Notes under the pieces: model-generated | The model's database searches: none | Told to the model about the DNA's origin: nothing | The model's input: the letters and a program-made list of their open reading frames with translations, nothing else | Program-made: the position numbers and the translations under genes | From: GBS-DC sp037442365 | Lineage (GTDB): Bacteria; Armatimonadota; Fimbriimonadia; Fimbriimonadales; GBS-DC | NCBI GenBank assembly: GCA_037442365.1 | Contig: JBBIQK010000001.1 | Location: forward strand, 1-64,000 | Direction: 5' to 3' | DNA length: 64,000 bases | Shown here: piece after piece, positions 1 through 8,612 of the stretch | How positions within the stretch are numbered: the stretch's first letter is position 1 | How the letters are laid out: each line of letters opens with the position of its first letter

Positions 1-126
1 CGTTGGTGAGGGTTTGGTGGTGATTGGGGGTGTTTGTGGGGTTTTATGGGGCGTTTTGTGCGGACTTTCGGGTGGGTTTTGGGGTTCGCGGCGTATGTTC
101 ACGCCTGACGGAAATGCCAAACATCA
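1..126. other. Unassigned G/T-rich left edge
   Basis: The first ~100 bases are strongly G/T-biased on the plus strand. One plus frame (from base 2) stays open to a stop near 178 and could be the tail of a gene entering from the left. Its translation is low-complexity Gly/Val/Trp and matches no family I recognise, so no CDS is called. Confidence 0.3.
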
Positions 127-157
127 GCGCGGAAGCTCCGCTTCCGCACTCCATAAA
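127..157. repeat. Partial copy of dispersed palindromic element
   Basis: These 31 bases are identical to 46498-46528. They contain a 7-bp hairpin (CGGAAGC, loop TCC, GCTTCCG) followed by GCACTCCATAAA. Only the right half of the fuller element at 46472-46528 is present here. The sequence lies in the intergenic space downstream of the minus-strand gene ending at 285. Confidence 0.7.
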
Positions 158-284
158 TTGCCGCTTTGCGAACTATGACCATGGTATTACTTGACCACCC
201 GCGCCCGAAAGGGGTACTGTTGTGCGCGCCCCAGAGTATGTAGAAGCGCGTCGATAGGTGGTGCGCCCTTTGTCAATTGCCCCT

Positions 285-2612
285 TCAGTTCCGCATCGGC
301 TTGCCTGTCTCCAGCATGTGGCGGATGCGGGCGACGGTCTTCTCGGTCTGGCAGAGTTCGAGAAACACCTGCCGCTCGAGCGCGTGGAAGTGCGCTTCGG
401 GCATAGGCGTCGCGTCGCGCAGGTCGCCGCCCGTCATCACGAAGGCGATTTTCTCAGCAATCAGGCGGTCGTGGTCGCTGATTTGCCCTGCCTGATGCAT
501 CCAGTGGACTTCCATCATCAGGCGGCTGTAGCCGTTGACGCCCGTCGCCAGTATCGGCGTCGGCTCTGGGGGACGGTAGCCCGCCCGCGAGAGCGCCAGC
601 ACATGCTGCTTGGCTTCGTAGAGCAGGCGGTCGATGTTCCAGCAGAGCGTGTCGCGTTCGCGCAAGAAGCCCAGCGTGTAGGCGTCGAAGGCGTTGCTGG
701 AGCGTTTGCCGTAGGCGAGCGTCAGGAACGGCGCGCGCAGGTGCGGCAGCGGGTCGGCTTCAGGCGGCAGGCTCTGCAGGGCGCGTCGGGTCATCAGTGT
801 CGTGCCGCCGCCTGCGGGAATCAGCCCGACGGACGCTTCGGGCAGCCCCAGCCCCGCGTCTACATGCGCATGCACATGCACGCACGGCAGCACGACCTCC
901 AGCCCGCCGCCCAGCGCGTAGCCATGCACCGCCGCCACGACAGGCACGCCGCAGTACCGAATGCGCTGGCTCAGCGTCTGCAGCAGCGACAGCCCGCGCT
1001 CCATACCCGCCCAGTCCTCGCGGGCGATATACTCCAGAAACAGGTTCAGGTTGAACCCCGCCGAGAACATGCGCCCCTGATTGCCAATCACAACGCCCAC
1101 ATGGGCGCGCTCCGCACGCTCCAGAAACGCCAGCAGAAACTCCATCAGGCTGGGGGTCAGCACATTCGCTTTGGTGCGGAACTCGACGCACGCCACATCG
1201 TCGCCGAGGTCGATGACGCGACATTCGGGCGTCTCGTCCAGCACTCTGCCCGCATGGGCGAGGTCATCGAGGCGCACAAAAAACTGCGGGGTCATCAGCG
1301 GCGTGTAATCGCCCTGCTCGTCGCGCGGCTCAAAATAAAGACGGCTCGCGCCTTTTGTAGCGTAGAAGGTTTTCAGTCCCGCCGTGCGCAGGGCGCGCAG
1401 CGTTGCTGGCTCTTCGGGCAGGTGCAGCGTCTGGAGGGCGTCGCGTCCCGCCTCGCCCAGCGCGTCCCAGGTCTCGAACACGCCCAGATCCCAGTTGTAG
1501 CCCAGTCGCATCGCCATATCGAGCGAGGGGATGTCGTAGGCGACATCGGGCATCACCGCCGCGCCATACGCCAGCGGCTTGAGGAACGCCTCGCGGAAAA
1601 ACGCGCCGTAGGGGTCGGGCAGGTTCAGCAACGCGGGCAGCCGTTCGGCATAGGGCGCACGGCTCAGCGAGGGGTCTATCGGCAGGCTCGGCTCTATCCG
1701 CGGGCGATACTCCAGCGTCGCGTAGTCCAGCGCCAGAATCTCCTTGCCTTCGCGCCGATAGAAGCCCGCGCCTGCCTTTTCGCCCAGTCGCCCCTGCTCA
1801 ATCAGCGCGCGCCACAGCGGAGGCGTCTCCAGCGACTGGATGTAGGCGTCGTCGGGCAAACGCTCCTTCTGGTTGCGAATGATGTTGTCGGCGACATCGA
1901 GCCCCACCAGATCGGTCAGGCGGAACACGCCGCTGCGCGGGCGACCGACCAGCGTCCCCAGCAACAGGTCTGCCTCTTCGGGCGTAATCCCGTGCTGAAT
2001 CGCGCTCACCAGCGCCTGCATCATCGCGTAGATGCCGATTCGCGTGGTGATGAAGCCCGGACGGTCTTTCGCCAGCACGACGCGCTTGCCCAACAGCCGC
2101 TCGGCGAAGGTCGTGAAACGCACGGTCAGGTCGGGATCGGTGTCTTCGGTGGGGATCAGCTCCAGCAGGCGCATCACGCGCGGGGGATTGAAAAAGTGTG
2201 TGCCCAGAAAGCGGCGGCGCATCGGTTCGGGCAGCGCGAGCGCGATTTCGGCGATGCCCAGCCCGGAGGTGTTGGAACTCAGCACTGCGTCGGGGTTCAC
2301 CCGCTCCGCGACCTGTCGCCACAGCGCACGCTTGGGTTCAATCTGCTCGATGATGGCTTCCACGACCCAGTCGGCGTCGCGCACGCAGTCCAGGTCGGTG
2401 TTCACATCGCCGGGGATGATTCGCGCGGCGTCCTGCGGCTGATAAAACGCGCCCGATTGCTGTAATCGCTGTAGCGCCTGTGCGGCGATGTCGTTCTGAT
2501 CCAGCAGATGCACGCGCCAGCCGATGCTTGCCAATAGCGCGGCGATCCCGCTGCCCATCGTGCCCGCGCCCAACACGACGGCGTGTCCTTTGCGCAAGTT
2601 GCCGTTAACCAT
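285..2612 (-). CDS. fadN: 3-hydroxyacyl-CoA dehydrogenase / enoyl-CoA hydratase (FadN-like)
   Basis: This 775-residue bifunctional beta-oxidation enzyme should hydrate enoyl-CoA and oxidise 3-hydroxyacyl-CoA with NAD in the cytoplasm. The N-terminus has a Rossmann loop (GAGTMGSG, residues 15-22) and the HFFNPPRVM segment typical of 3-hydroxyacyl-CoA dehydrogenases. The C-terminus is a crotonase domain with both active-site glutamates preserved (GGGLE and GLPE) and the IPAGGGT loop. The order dehydrogenase-then-hydratase and the length match Bacillus FadN; FadB has the reverse order. The start at 2612 was chosen because GGAGGG lies about 6 bases upstream; an upstream extension of the frame is unrelated sequence. 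No thiolase or acyl-CoA dehydrogenase is adjacent, so partners must lie elsewhere. Confidence 0.9.
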   Translation of the reverse strand: MVNGNLRKGHAVVLGAGTMGSGIAALLASIGWRVHLLDQNDIAAQALQRLQQSGAFYQPQDAARIIPGDVNTDLDCVRDADWVVEAIIEQIEPKRALWRQVAERVNPDAVLSSNTSGLGIAEIALALPEPMRRRFLGTHFFNPPRVMRLLELIPTEDTDPDLTVRFTTFAERLLGKRVVLAKDRPGFITTRIGIYAMMQALVSAIQHGITPEEADLLLGTLVGRPRSGVFRLTDLVGLDVADNIIRNQKERLPDDAYIQSLETPPLWRALIEQGRLGEKAGAGFYRREGKEILALDYATLEYRPRIEPSLPIDPSLSRAPYAERLPALLNLPDPYGAFFREAFLKPLAYGAAVMPDVAYDIPSLDMAMRLGYNWDLGVFETWDALGEAGRDALQTLHLPEEPATLRALRTAGLKTFYATKGASRLYFEPRDEQGDYTPLMTPQFFVRLDDLAHAGRVLDETPECRVIDLGDDVACVEFRTKANVLTPSLMEFLLAFLERAERAHVGVVIGNQGRMFSAGFNLNLFLEYIAREDWAGMERGLSLLQTLSQRIRYCGVPVVAAVHGYALGGGLEVVLPCVHVHAHVDAGLGLPEASVGLIPAGGGTTLMTRRALQSLPPEADPLPHLRAPFLTLAYGKRSSNAFDAYTLGFLRERDTLCWNIDRLLYEAKQHVLALSRAGYRPPEPTPILATGVNGYSRLMMEVHWMHQAGQISDHDRLIAEKIAFVMTGGDLRDATPMPEAHFHALERQVFLELCQTEKTVARIRHMLETGKPMRN

Positions 2613-2636
2613 ACCAGCCCTCCATCGGTGGGGGTA

Positions 2637-2642
2637 AGTATA
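2637..2642 (-). promoter_or_regulatory. Candidate -10 (TATACT) for the fadN-like gene
   Basis: On the minus strand GGTATACT lies about 25 bases before the start codon, leaving a short leader that contains GGAGGG. It overlaps the very end of the ABC ATPase gene. No -35 is obvious. Confidence 0.45.
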
Positions 2643-2643
2643 C

Positions 2644-3432
2644 CTACCCTGCCTGCACTGCCTGCAGATACGCCTGCACGACGCTTGGCGCGTCGCCGTC
2701 CGCGCGCAGCACGCCCCTGTCCAGCCACAGCGCGCGCGCCGCGACCTGCGTAATCGCCTCCATATCGTGCGACACGAACAGGATCGTGCGCCCCTCGCGC
2801 TGAAACTGGCGGATTTTGTCATAGCACTTCTGCTGGAACCGCGCGTCGCCGACCGCCAGCACCTCGTCCACCAGCAAGATGTCGGCGTCCACATGCGCGG
2901 CGACGGCGAAGCCCAGCCGCATCAGCATCCCCGACGAGTAGGTGCGGATCGGCGCGTCGATGTAGCCCTCCAGCTCGGCGAACTGCACAATCGCCTCCAG
3001 CCGCTCGGCGATTTGTTTGCGCGTCAGCCCCAGAATCACGCCGTTGAAGTAGATGTTCTCCAGCCCCGTAAGGTCGGGATGGAACCCTGCGCCGAGTTCG
3101 AGCAGGGGCGCAACGCGCCCGTTCACCTCCAGCACGCCAGAGGTGGGGCGGTAGACCCGCGCAATCAGCCCCAGCAGCGTGCTTTTGCCTGACCCGTTCT
3201 GCCCAATCACGCCGACGGTCTCGCCTCGATGGATGGTGAAGCTGACCTGCTGCAGGGCGACCATGCGCTCTACGCGGCGGGGCAGGAACGACAGCAGCAA
3301 GCCCTTGAGCGAGGCGTAGGCGTGATGGGCGAGTTTGAATTCTTTGGTGAGGTTTTCGGCGCGGATGGCGACAGGAGAGGCGGTCTCTCCTGCCGCGTGC
3401 GCATGCTGGTTAGAGGTCGGGACCACCGCCAC
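2644..3432 (-). CDS. ABC transporter ATP-binding protein, polysaccharide/teichoic-acid export type
   Basis: This is the ATPase subunit of an ABC exporter of the Wzt/TagH/RfbB kind, which drives export of O-antigen, teichoic acid or similar polymers. Visible motifs are Walker A (GQNGSGKST), the signature YSSGMLMRLGF and Walker B (ILLVDEVLAVGD). The insertion between residues ~30 and 60 before the Walker A region is typical of this subfamily. The Wzt-type carbohydrate-binding C-terminal domain is absent. No ATG is available near the domain start. The GTG at 3432 has GGAGG five bases upstream and is preferred (262 residues), giving a ~23-base overlap with the upstream PQQ-protein gene. The cognate permease is not in the window, so substrate is unknown. 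Confidence 0.8.
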   Translation of the reverse strand: MAVVPTSNQHAHAAGETASPVAIRAENLTKEFKLAHHAYASLKGLLLSFLPRRVERMVALQQVSFTIHRGETVGVIGQNGSGKSTLLGLIARVYRPTSGVLEVNGRVAPLLELGAGFHPDLTGLENIYFNGVILGLTRKQIAERLEAIVQFAELEGYIDAPIRTYSSGMLMRLGFAVAAHVDADILLVDEVLAVGDARFQQKCYDKIRQFQREGRTILFVSHDMEAITQVAARALWLDRGVLRADGDAPSVVQAYLQAVQAG

Positions 3433-4924
3433 CGCGTCCTCCGCGTCCACCGGGGGCGCTCGGACCGCCCTGCTGCTGCTGTTGCGGGCGTGCGGGCGCA
3501 CGACGCAGGCTGTTGTCGATGTAAATCGCCCAGCTGTAGCGGGTGGTGTTGCCTGCCCAGTCGGTCGCAACGAGGGTCATGGTGTGGCGTCCGTCGGGCA
3601 GGGGTTTGGCGGCGGTTCCCGCGCGCAGGCGCACCGTCACCTCGCCCAGCGACGCCTCGTATTCGGCGGGCAGCGGCTCGTCGTTCAGCAGCCACTGCAC
3701 GCTGGCGGGGTTAATCCCACTGCCCTCATCGCGCAGGCGCGCGGTGAAGTCCAGCGGCAGCTGCCCCGACAGCATCTCGCCGATGGTGGGGCTTGTGCGC
3801 ACAACCTGCGGCGCGGTGCGATCCACCCAGCCCATGCCGAACGCGGTGAGGTTGCCCTCCGCCGTGGCGACCACGAAACCGCCCGGCGTGAACACGGGCT
3901 TGCCCGTCAGCGCCAGGTACGCCACGCGCCGATTGTTCTGATCGACCGTGCCTTCCGGCGGGCGCAGCGTGTAGACCCACTCCAGCTTGCCATCGGGCAG
4001 GCTGTAGCACAGCAGCGTGCCGCGCCGCGTCGCCACCCACAGCTTGCCGTTGTGAATCTCGGGCGCGCCCAGCGGCTCATACAGCAGTTCAATCGGCTCA
4101 CGGTCGCCCGCGACGATTTTGCCCTGATGGTCGAACACAAACAGGCGGTTCTCGCGCGTCAGCACGGCAATGTGGTTTTCATCGGCAGTGGGCGCCAGGC
4201 GAAACTCGGTGTTGAACCGCCGCGACCAGCGGGGCGCGCCGCTATTGGGGTTGAGCGCAATCACGACATCATTGGTGGTCACGAAGAGGCTGCCGTTGGC
4301 GAACACGGGCTGCGGGTCATAGTTGGGCGCGGGCAGTCGGAACAGCCAGCGTCGGCGTCCCCCAGCGGCGTTCACCGCGTGCACGAAGCCGCCGTTCGTG
4401 CCGAAAAAGAGTGTATCGCCCTCTTTGACCAGTCTGCCCGCGATGTAGTCGCCCGCGCGATACGGCTCGCGCCAGAGGGGTTCGCCAGTGCGGGCGTTGA
4501 GGGCGTAGAGTTCCCCGCGTCCCGTGCCGATATACAGCACACCCTCGTCCAGGATCGGGCGTGCGGTGGGCGCGCTGTCGGCGGTGAACACCCAGCGCAG
4601 GCTGCCCGTGTTTGCATCCAGCGCCAGCATATTCCCGTTGCTCACGCCAACATAGACCAGCCCCTCGCCCTCCACAGGCTGTCCGATGATGGTGGCGTCC
4701 AGCGGCGCGTCCGCGGGATATTGCCATTTCAGCGTGCCATCCGCAAGATTCACCGCATACAGGCGGGTGAGACACGGATAGTAAATCGTCGCCTCGCCCA
4801 CGCCGGGTAGCGCGGGGTTGTTCGCGGCGGGATTGCCGAAGAATCGCCACATCGCCGCGGGCGTCTGCGTCCAAGCCGCCGCCCACATCAAGCCCAACAA
4901 CAACGCCCAAATCGTTTTCCGCAT
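3410..4924 (-). CDS. Secreted PQQ-like beta-propeller protein
   Basis: A 504-residue exported protein. A signal peptide (MRKTIWALLLGLMWAAAW, ending near TQT) is followed by repeated blades of the PQQ/Trp-docking type, seen as recurring A-x-D/N-x-x-x-G-x-x-x-W patterns such as LNARTGEPLW and LDANTGSLRW. A C-terminal Ig-like segment (about residues 380-470) and a Gly/Arg-rich tail follow. Such proteins are usually periplasmic scaffolds or dehydrogenase-like folds; no enzyme active site can be assigned. The start is at 4924 because GGAGG lies just upstream; the alternative ATG 12 bases earlier overlaps that site. The gene probably forms an operon with the ABC ATPase that overlaps its end. Confidence 0.8.
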   Translation of the reverse strand: MRKTIWALLLGLMWAAAWTQTPAAMWRFFGNPAANNPALPGVGEATIYYPCLTRLYAVNLADGTLKWQYPADAPLDATIIGQPVEGEGLVYVGVSNGNMLALDANTGSLRWVFTADSAPTARPILDEGVLYIGTGRGELYALNARTGEPLWREPYRAGDYIAGRLVKEGDTLFFGTNGGFVHAVNAAGGRRRWLFRLPAPNYDPQPVFANGSLFVTTNDVVIALNPNSGAPRWSRRFNTEFRLAPTADENHIAVLTRENRLFVFDHQGKIVAGDREPIELLYEPLGAPEIHNGKLWVATRRGTLLCYSLPDGKLEWVYTLRPPEGTVDQNNRRVAYLALTGKPVFTPGGFVVATAEGNLTAFGMGWVDRTAPQVVRTSPTIGEMLSGQLPLDFTARLRDEGSGINPASVQWLLNDEPLPAEYEASLGEVTVRLRAGTAAKPLPDGRHTMTLVATDWAGNTTRYSWAIYIDNSLRRAPARPQQQQQGGPSAPGGRGGRGGGGPDL

Positions 4925-4966
4925 ACCAGCCTCCATGTTCGTTAGACGCGCGGGTTTCCCTGCTGA

Positions 4967-4972
4967 AGTATA
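4967..4972 (-). promoter_or_regulatory. Candidate -10 (TATACT) for the PQQ-protein operon
   Basis: AGGTATACT on the minus strand lies ~42 bases before the start of the propeller gene, just past the end of the DUF3137 gene. A short leader with GGAGG follows. Confidence 0.45.
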
Positions 4973-4983
4973 CCTGCTAATGG

Positions 4984-5973
4984 CTACCGCTTCGTCCAGA
5001 TGCGCGTGTTCAGGTTCAGCTCGTCCACCACCGCCAGCGCAAATTTGAGTTCCTCAAAGTATTGCGCCAGCGTCGCAGGGTCCAGCAGTTTGTCGGCAGG
5101 CGCAAACAGCGACGGCGGCTCGAAATAGTTATGGTAGGTCGAAATCGCCACGAACACGCGCGAGGCAATGAACGACAGCCGCACCTGCGCCTTGCTCTTA
5201 TTGCGAAACTCCACTATGCGCCGTATCATGTTGGGCGTGAGGATGTAGCGCGCTTCAATCGGGTCGGTGGAGAAGACCTTGAACAGCTTCTCGAATTCGG
5301 GGTCTTCCATCTTGATCAGCTCGCCGGGCTGGTTGCCCAGCTTCGCGCTGAGGCTCTGCAGCCACTGCCCGAACCCGCCCAGCCACGACTGCTCCGTGTC
5401 GGGCAGCACCAGCGTAACGCCGTGAAACTCCTTGTGGAAGTCCGCGCTGATGAACAGCCCGCGAAAGATGGTCACCCAGTGCTCCCGTCGACGCCCTTTG
5501 CTGTCGTAGGTGACCTGTTTGTATTGCGTGTGCAGTTCCGAGAGGCGGATGTCGGTCTTGTCGATGACGCCCTCAATGTAGTCCTCGCCGCGATAGCGGT
5601 CGGGGTCGGGCGAGTTGTGAAACAGCATGCTCAGATGATACTCCTGCTCGGCGATGGCGCGATTGGGGTGATAGGTCAGGCTGGGGTGGAAATACTTGAC
5701 CAGCCGGGACATCACGCGCGCCTTGAAGGTATTGCGCCAGTCGCTCGCTTTGGAGGCGTAGACGACGCCGATAACCAGCAGGGCAATCCCCAGTGGCGCC
5801 AGCGCCCACCCGCCGACGCGAAACAGCGCCAGCGCGAGGCTCAGCATCCCGCCGATAATCACGCTCCAGAGGGTAATCTGCGCGAACTGGTGTACTTTCT
5901 GGCTGCGCTCGGCTTCTATCTCGCGCAGGATTGGCTCCAGCTCGCGCAGTACCTCTACCGGGCTGGTCTGCAT
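4984..5973 (-). CDS. DUF3137-family membrane protein
   Basis: A 329-residue protein with two closely spaced hydrophobic segments near residues 31-75, followed by a large soluble domain rich in phenylalanine motifs (FRGLFISADF, EFEKLFKVFSTDP, IEARYILTP). This arrangement is typical of DUF3137. The EARYILTP block and the NYFEPP segment near residue 280 are characteristic. Function is unknown. The gene lies three bases downstream of a LemA gene, a pairing frequently seen in bacteria, and the two are probably co-transcribed and may act together at the inner membrane. Confidence 0.75.
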   Translation of the reverse strand: MQTSPVEVLRELEPILREIEAERSQKVHQFAQITLWSVIIGGMLSLALALFRVGGWALAPLGIALLVIGVVYASKASDWRNTFKARVMSRLVKYFHPSLTYHPNRAIAEQEYHLSMLFHNSPDPDRYRGEDYIEGVIDKTDIRLSELHTQYKQVTYDSKGRRREHWVTIFRGLFISADFHKEFHGVTLVLPDTEQSWLGGFGQWLQSLSAKLGNQPGELIKMEDPEFEKLFKVFSTDPIEARYILTPNMIRRIVEFRNKSKAQVRLSFIASRVFVAISTYHNYFEPPSLFAPADKLLDPATLAQYFEELKFALAVVDELNLNTRIWTKR

Positions 5974-5976
5974 GGC

Positions 5977-6552
5977 TTACTGCTGGAACAGTTGCGAGAC
6001 GCTGGGCGTGGCGCGTTCCGCCTCTTCCGCTTCGAACACCGCGCGCCGCTTGAGACCCATCGTGGAGGCGATGAAGTTCGTGGGGAACATTTCAATCGCG
6101 TTGTTGTAGTCGGTCACGGCGGCGTTGTAGGTGCGTCGCGCGGCAGCGATTTGCTCCTCGATCTCGTTCAGCGACGCCTGCAGGTGCATAAAGTTCTCGT
6201 TGGCGCGCAGTTGCGGGTAGTTCTCGACAGCGACCATCAGGTTGCGCAGTGCGCCCGACAGCGCGGTCTCAATCTGCATGCGCTCGCCTTCGGGCAGGTT
6301 CGGACTGATGGCGCGGCTGCGCAGCTCGGTGATGCGCTCCAGCAGTCCGCGCTCATGTTCCATGTATTGCTTGACCGTCGCCACCAGGTTCGGGATCAGG
6401 TCATGACGCTTTTTGAGCTGCACATCGACGCCACTGAAGGCGTATTCGACCTGATTCTTTTTGCCAATCAGCGAGTTGTAGAGGATGGCGTACAGAATCG
6501 CCAATCCGATGGCGCCCGCTCCGACGCAAATGAGTCCCGTAATAAATTCCAT
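5977..6552 (-). CDS. lemA: LemA family protein
   Basis: A 191-residue LemA-type protein. It has one N-terminal transmembrane helix (residues ~5-25) followed by long helices with the family motif RHDLIPNLVATVKQY and a C-terminal PTNFIASTMG segment. LemA proteins are membrane-anchored helical-bundle proteins of unclear function. The start at 6552 is preceded by GGAGGAGGG at suitable spacing; 22 upstream in-frame codons are rejected. It is the first gene of a pair with the DUF3137 protein. Confidence 0.9.
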   Translation of the reverse strand: MEFITGLICVGAGAIGLAILYAILYNSLIGKKNQVEYAFSGVDVQLKKRHDLIPNLVATVKQYMEHERGLLERITELRSRAISPNLPEGERMQIETALSGALRNLMVAVENYPQLRANENFMHLQASLNEIEEQIAAARRTYNAAVTDYNNAIEMFPTNFIASTMGLKRRAVFEAEEAERATPSVSQLFQQ

Positions 6553-6608
6553 CCGTTTCCCTCCTCCCGCGTGAGAGTACGCTCTCACGGCGTGAATAGT
6601 TCCAAAAG

Positions 6609-6614
6609 AGTGTA
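6609..6614 (-). promoter_or_regulatory. Candidate -10 (TACACT) for lemA
   Basis: GGTACACT on the minus strand, ~56 bases upstream of the lemA start, immediately past the stop region of the preceding gene. Confidence 0.4.
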
Positions 6615-6617
6615 CCA

Positions 6618-7145
6618 TTAATACCCGATTATATCGCGTGACTCAGTTGCGGGTTCATCCAGCGCCCCTTCCTTGCCCAGCGTGCCTGCGTGTGGGAGCG
6701 CCTCGCGCACGCGCACGGGCGGCTCGGCGTCGGGCAGGGCAGGCAGGGGCAGCTCGTCGGCGCTCCATTCGGAGCGGTACACGCGGTAGCTGCGCGGGGG
6801 TAGGTTCTCCACCCAGAACGCCAGGTCGAACCGCCAGCGTCGGCTGCCCGCGGGCATGGCGCACACAGCGCCGTCGGGCGTGCGCCACTCGGATACAGGC
6901 TCCAGTCGGCTATTGAGAATCTGGCAGGGCGCGCGCACGCCGTCGGGCGTCCACACGGCGGCGGGGCGCGGCACAGAATCTGCCTTGAGCGGCATGTCCA
7001 CATGCAACACGGCGACGCCTGTGTAGGGCGCGTCGGTGGGGTTGACCACAATCAGCGCGCGGTAGTCGCCCTGCGCCCCCTCGAAGCGCGTGTCCACCTG
7101 CGCCGTTAGCATGTCCAGTAGTTGCTGAGTCGCCCGTTCACCCAT
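6618..7145 (-). CDS. Orphan domain resembling the C-terminal beta region of GH38 alpha-mannosidases
   Basis: A 175-residue protein without a signal peptide. The pattern VVNPTDAPYTGVAVLHVD followed later by VENLPPRSYRVYR resembles the beta-sandwich portion of family 38 alpha-mannosidases, where 'NP...' and 'lPp.gY+.Y' strands are typical. No catalytic domain is present, so it is either a decayed remnant or a free carbohydrate-binding-type domain. Translation is coupled to the upstream acetyltransferase: the ATG at 7145 overlaps its stop by eight bases. The family assignment is tentative. Confidence 0.45.
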   Translation of the reverse strand: MGERATQQLLDMLTAQVDTRFEGAQGDYRALIVVNPTDAPYTGVAVLHVDMPLKADSVPRPAAVWTPDGVRAPCQILNSRLEPVSEWRTPDGAVCAMPAGSRRWRFDLAFWVENLPPRSYRVYRSEWSADELPLPALPDAEPPVRVREALPHAGTLGKEGALDEPATESRDIIGY

Positions 7146-7632
7146 GCGCCAGCGCCTCCAGCGCATCGCCTGTGAGCATGTACCCGACCCAGCCCGTCTC
7201 TTTGGGAACCGCGCCCAGCCGCTGGTAGAACGCCATCGCGGGGGCGTTCCAGTCCAGCACGCTCCATTCGAGGCGGTCGTAGCCGCGCGCGCGTGCCAGC
7301 TGCGCCAGATAGCGCATCAGCGCATAGCCGACGCCCTGCCCGCGTGCCTCCGGCGCAACGAAAATATCCTCCAGATAAAGCGCGGCGCGCCCGCGAAAGG
7401 TGGAGAACACGGGGTAGTAGAGCGCGTAGCCCACCGCCTGTGCGCCCTGCCACGCCAGCGCCGCCTCCGCAACAGGCGGCTGCCCCAGAAGCGCACGCTC
7501 CAGATCGGCTTCTGTAGCGACCACCTGCTCCAGCCGACGCTCATACGCCGCCAGCGCGCGAATCAGGCGCAGCAAAATCGGCAACTCCGCCCGCGCAACG
7601 GGACGAATCTCGGTCAGCCCAGCCATCGGCAT
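7138..7632 (-). CDS. GNAT-family N-acetyltransferase (diamine/SAT1-like)
   Basis: A 164-residue GCN5-related acetyltransferase that transfers an acetyl group from acetyl-CoA to an amine. The acetyl-CoA loop is visible (EDIFVAPEARGQGVG, then YALM). The preceding YFPVFSTF-like strand and the later EWSVLDWNAPAMAFYQRLGA segment are characteristic of the spermidine/spermine acetyltransferase subgroup. ATGs at 7632 and 7626 are both plausible; upstream in-frame codons lack homology. The gene is divergent from the CRISPR operon, with ~110 bases between them. Confidence 0.85.
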   Translation of the reverse strand: MPMAGLTEIRPVARAELPILLRLIRALAAYERRLEQVVATEADLERALLGQPPVAEAALAWQGAQAVGYALYYPVFSTFRGRAALYLEDIFVAPEARGQGVGYALMRYLAQLARARGYDRLEWSVLDWNAPAMAFYQRLGAVPKETGWVGYMLTGDALEALAHG

Positions 7633-7742
7633 GGAGTGTACCCGCAGAATTGCCCGAATCTTCCCTAATTCGCACAGGAAACTGGCAGGAATACCGTTTC
7701 GTATCATGAATGTATCTTGCACAGGGCAAAGGGAGGCTTGGG

Positions 7743-8609
7743 ATGACGACCTGGCTGGATCGGTTCACGGGGAGCGAGTATCGGCTCAGCGAGGCGCAGC
7801 GCGCCGCGATTCGTGCGGCAGTCGCACATGAGATGATCGCCTGCGCGCGCGAGGGTAAGACGCCTAAAGATCAGGCGAACGCCATCGCCAATTTCTGGCA
7901 TGCCTACTACGAGCGCGTCTTCCCGCTGCGCTTCGGGCGCGAGGGCGCGCAGGCGGGGTTCACGGCAGGCGCCGCGCTTGCCTACGACTCTGCGGACGGC
8001 GCGCGTCGTATCCCCGACGCCGCCCAGTGGCGCACGCATTTTCTGGACGAGATGCGTTTCCCACCGATTCTGCCCGCCGAGACACAGCCGTCCAAAGCCG
8101 ACCCGCCCGTCCTACTTGCCGCTGACCATCACCTGATTACCGCGGCGCTGATGAATGTGTGCCTGCGCCGCGCAGGCGCGGACGAGGAAACCGTGCATCA
8201 GGCGCGGCTGGGCGCACTGACGCACGAACTGATGGACCTGCCCGAAGTGCGCGACCTACTGCAGGGCGCGCCCCTCGCGCTCGCGCTGGCGCAGTACCTG
8301 AAGGGCGAGGCGTCTGAACCACCAGAAGCCCTGCGCGACCACAAGACTCTGATTGACGCCGTGCATAACGGGCAAGCCGACTCGTCGCTGGGAGAGTATA
8401 ACCTCTGCATCGTCGGGCTGGCGGCGCAGCGCATCAAGCAGTATGTGTTCGAGACGCCTGGCTTGCCCGAAATTCGCGGCGCGTCCATCCTGCTGGACGA
8501 GGTGGTTGAGAAGGCGGCTCGTGAAGTCGCTGCTCAGCTGGGGCGCGAGTGCGTACTCCAGCAGGTCGCCTCCACACTGATTTTCCTCGCGCCCGACGCG
8601 GGCGACTGA
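7743..8609 (+). CDS. cas10: Cas10 N-terminal part, ends at an in-frame TGA
   Basis: This 288-residue reading frame is the front half of a type III Cas10. Residues ~205-288 hold the start of palm 1: the QRIKQYVFETPGLPEIRGAS block and the strand VLQQVASTLIFLAP. It then stops at TGA (8607-8609). The next codon, GTG at 8610, continues the same frame straight into the missing half of the same fold. No canonical HD nuclease motif is evident at the N-terminus. The start at 7743 has GGGAGG six bases upstream; an in-frame ATG at 7710 lacks this. Read through the stop, the product would be about 751 residues, a normal Cas10 length. The stop may be a nonsense mutation (one base from CGA), a sequencing error, or a site of coupled reinitiation giving a two-piece Cas10. 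Confidence 0.8.
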   Translation: MTTWLDRFTGSEYRLSEAQRAAIRAAVAHEMIACAREGKTPKDQANAIANFWHAYYERVFPLRFGREGAQAGFTAGAALAYDSADGARRIPDAAQWRTHFLDEMRFPPILPAETQPSKADPPVLLAADHHLITAALMNVCLRRAGADEETVHQARLGALTHELMDLPEVRDLLQGAPLALALAQYLKGEASEPPEALRDHKTLIDAVHNGQADSSLGEYNLCIVGLAAQRIKQYVFETPGLPEIRGASILLDEVVEKAAREVAAQLGRECVLQQVASTLIFLAPDAGD

Positions 8610-8612
8610 GTG
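8607..8612 (+). other. TGA-GTG junction inside cas10
   Basis: A TGA stop is followed immediately, in the same frame, by GTG. The junction falls between a beta strand and the following helix of palm 1, so the two reading frames are one interrupted domain. No Shine-Dalgarno sequence stands directly before the GTG, so the second half would depend on reinitiation by terminating ribosomes or on readthrough. Confidence 0.8.

Noticed and set aside
258..2465. 735-codon plus-strand open frame opposite the fadN-like gene
   Set aside because: It is the antisense of a clearly conserved enzyme in GC-rich DNA, with biased composition (His, Arg, Gln) and no recognisable motif.
2644..3570. Longer N-terminus for the ABC ATPase up to 3570
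   Set aside because: The extra codons lie within the end of the PQQ-protein gene and are low-complexity Pro/Arg/Ala; GTG at 3432 has a proper ribosome site.
3335..6621. Long plus-strand frames opposite the PQQ-propeller, DUF3137 and lemA genes
   Set aside because: Shadow frames of conserved minus-strand genes; no ribosome sites or family motifs.
8607..8609. TGA in cas10 as a selenocysteine codon
   Set aside because: No convincing SECIS-type hairpin follows, and Cas10 proteins have no conserved Cys at this place. A nonsense change or reinitiation is simpler.
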